Positions 4,552 to 5,363 of a stretch of 5,363 nt of DNA are shown piece by piece. A program made the translations under genes and the position numbers. Position 1 is the first letter of the stretch, and each line of letters begins with the position of its first letter. The stretch is from Pseudomonadota bacterium (lineage in GTDB: Bacteria > Pseudomonadota > Gammaproteobacteria > Xanthomonadales > Rhodanobacteraceae): contig JAJYMF010000395.1 in NCBI GenBank assembly GCA_021787175.1, positions 1-5,363 on the forward strand, read 5' to 3'. Under the pieces are notes generated by a model. The model was not told the origin of the DNA and ran no database searches. It saw only the letters and a program-made list of their open reading frames with translations.

Positions 4552-4881
4552 TCAGTTGCCAACGACTACGGTGATGTGGCTGGAGCGCTTGAGGATGCGG
4601 GCGCCACGGCCCTTGGCGCGTGCATGCATGCGCTTCATGACCGGACCCTCATCGACGAACACACGCGTGATCTTGAGCTCGTCGACGTCGGCGCCGAGAT
4701 TGTTTTCGGCGTTGGCGACGGCCGCGAGCAGCACCTTGCGCAGCAGGTGTGCCGCCTTCTTGTCGGTGAACTCCAGCACATTGCTGGCCTTGCCCACCGG
4801 CAGTCCGCGAACCAGGTCCGCCACGAGGCGCGCCTTCTGCGCCGAGATGCGAGCGCCGCGCAGGATCGATTTCGCTTCCAT
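4552..4881 (-). CDS. rplV: 50S ribosomal protein L22
   Basis: L22 binds all domains of 23S rRNA and sends a long beta hairpin into the wall of the nascent peptide exit tunnel, near the macrolide pocket. The product is 109 residues, against 110 in E. coli. It shows the N-terminal SAQKARLVADLVRG (13-26), KKAAHLLRKVL (41-51), ANAENNLGAD (56-65) and the hairpin VDEGPVMKRMHARAKGRG (76-93), ending SHITVVVGN. The M-K-R triplet at 82-84, whose deletion in E. coli gives erythromycin resistance, is intact. The ATG at 4879-4881 is chosen because it gives the family N terminus and has GGAG (4888-4891) seven bases upstream. The same frame stays open far upstream to about 5262, but that extension is out of frame with rplB and rpsS and encodes nothing L22-like. 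The stop is TGA, 13 nt before rpsC. Confidence 0.97.
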   Translation of the reverse strand: MEAKSILRGARISAQKARLVADLVRGLPVGKASNVLEFTDKKAAHLLRKVLLAAVANAENNLGADVDELKITRVFVDEGPVMKRMHARAKGRGARILKRSSHITVVVGN

Positions 4882-4892
4882 CGTCGACTCCG

Positions 4893-5171
4893 TCACTTGC
4901 TGGCCGCCTTCTTGTCGCCGGAGTGACCCTTGAACGTGCGCGTCACCGCGAACTCGCCGAGCTTGTGCCCGACCATGTTCTCGTTGATCAGCACCGGCAC
5001 GTGCTGGCGCCCGTTGTGGACGGCGATCGTCAGGCCCACCATTTCGGGCAGGATCATGGAACGCCGCGACCAGGTCTTGATCGGACGCTTGTTGTTGCTG
5101 GAGGACGCAGCCTCCACCTTCTTGATCAGGTGCAGGTCGACGAACGGACCCTTTTTCAAAGAACGCGGCAT
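4893..5171 (-). CDS. rpsS: 30S ribosomal protein S19
   Basis: S19 sits in the head of the small subunit, binds 16S rRNA with S13, and approaches the A-site tRNA and the intersubunit bridges. The product is 92 residues, the same length as E. coli S19. It opens with MPRSLKKGPFVDLHL. It carries KTWSRRSMILPEMVG (residues 32-46), then the family signature HNGRQHVPV (52-60) and MVGHKLGEFAVTRTF (66-80), and ends in a lysine-rich tail. The ATG at 5169-5171 is the family start. A GGGAAG stretch (5177-5182) is a moderate ribosome binding site. The gene lies 12 nt after rplB and 11 nt before rplV and ends in TGA. VLINEN in place of the E. coli VFVTDE recalls Xanthomonas-type S19, from memory. No anomalies seen. 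Confidence 0.98.
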   Translation of the reverse strand: MPRSLKKGPFVDLHLIKKVEAASSSNNKRPIKTWSRRSMILPEMVGLTIAVHNGRQHVPVLINENMVGHKLGEFAVTRTFKGHSGDKKAASK

Positions 5172-5183
5172 GGCGGCTTCCCG

Positions 5184-5363
5184 TTACTTGCGACGACGCA
5201 CGATCATGTTCTGCGTGCGCTTGTTGTTGCGAGTCTTGTAGCCCTTGGTCGGCAGGCCCCACGGGCTGACCGGATGGCGTCCGCCCGAGGTGCGGCCTTC
5301 GCCGCCGCCGTGCGGGTGGTCCACCGGGTTCATGGCCACGCCGCGCACGGTCGGACGGATGCC
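5184..5363 (-). CDS. rplB: 50S ribosomal protein L2, C-terminal 59 residues (partial)
   Basis: L2 is a primary 23S rRNA-binding protein beside the peptidyl transferase centre and is needed for subunit association. Only the last 59 codons and the TAA stop (5184-5186) are in the window; the rest lies beyond the high-coordinate edge. The visible part reads from GIRPTVRGVAMNPVDHPHGG to the basic end IVRRRK. The DHPHGGGEGR segment is the L2 hallmark. Its first histidine (16th visible residue) aligns with E. coli His229, the residue long discussed for peptidyl transfer, so the key site is intact. The C-terminal PWG, TKGYKTR and NNKRT blocks are also conserved. rpsS follows after 12 nt, the usual S10-operon order. 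Nothing looks damaged; the truncation is only the window edge. Identity is certain from the motif. Confidence 0.98.
   Translation of the reverse strand, partial: GIRPTVRGVAMNPVDHPHGGGEGRTSGGRHPVSPWGLPTKGYKTRNNKRTQNMIVRRRK

Noticed and set aside
4539..4562. Upstream TTG start for rpsC adding eight residues
   Set aside because: It overlaps the rplV end and is a rare start codon; the ATG at 4538 gives the invariant MGHKVHP start of S3.
3825..4574. 249-codon plus-strand open frame antisense to rpsC
   Set aside because: It mirrors the codon structure of rpsC, shows low-complexity Ala/Leu/Asp/His composition and no family motif; a shadow of S3.
4552..5262. Long open frame suggesting an N-terminal extension of L22
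   Set aside because: The extra ~127 codons lie out of frame over rplB and rpsS. L22 has its usual N terminus and a good GGAG site at the internal ATG at 4881.
1..5363. An undescribed defence, mobile or RNA system
   Set aside because: The window is almost wholly filled by core ribosomal protein genes in canonical order; no foreign gene, direct-repeat array, insertion sequence or unexplained coding region is present.

Overview
The window is a gap-poor stretch of the conserved bacterial S10-spc ribosomal protein cluster. It lies entirely on the minus strand and holds fourteen genes, twelve complete and two cut by the window edges. In transcription order (from the high-coordinate end down) they are rplB (3' end only), rpsS, rplV, rpsC, rplP, rpmC, rpsQ, then rplN, rplX, rplE, rpsN, rpsH, rplF and rplR (5' part only). 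Every gene was recognised from its protein sequence. Lengths agree within a few residues with the Escherichia coli proteins as remembered, and the gene order is the canonical one.

The organism is probably a GC-rich gammaproteobacterium. S14 is the 101-residue zinc-free form. Several details resemble Xanthomonas-type sequences from memory: L16 of 137 residues with one extra residue near position 26, L14 of 122 residues, L6 ending KEAKKA with FRPPEPYKGKG, and S19 with VLINENMVGHKLGEFAVTRTF. A member or relative of Xanthomonadales (Lysobacterales) is the best guess, inferred without any database search.

Layout. 5184-5363 is the tail of rplB. 2949-5171 carries the rest of the S10 block, with spacers of 11-14 nt and two stop/start overlaps (rplP/rpmC by 1 nt, rpmC/rpsQ by 4 nt). 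The S10/spc boundary (rpsQ/rplN, 2933-2948) is only 16 nt, so no separate spc promoter fits in the spacer. 390-2932 is the spc block, with spacers of 10-16 nt except 37 nt between rpsN and rpsH. 321-389 (69 nt) is the longest non-coding piece and can fold into a stem-loop. 1-320 is the start of rplR. No stretch over 100 bases lacks a gene. I saw no tRNA, mobile element, CRISPR array, intrinsic terminator or clear sigma-70 promoter.

The genes supply proteins of both subunits: the L2, L16 and L5/L18 regions of the large subunit, exit-tunnel proteins L22, L24 and L29, and small-subunit head and body proteins S19, S3, S14, S8 and S17. Tight spacing, overlaps and stop codons fused to Shine-Dalgarno sequences suggest one polycistronic mRNA with translational coupling. 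I found no undescribed system; the findings are modest points about translation-initiation layout and RNA structure.
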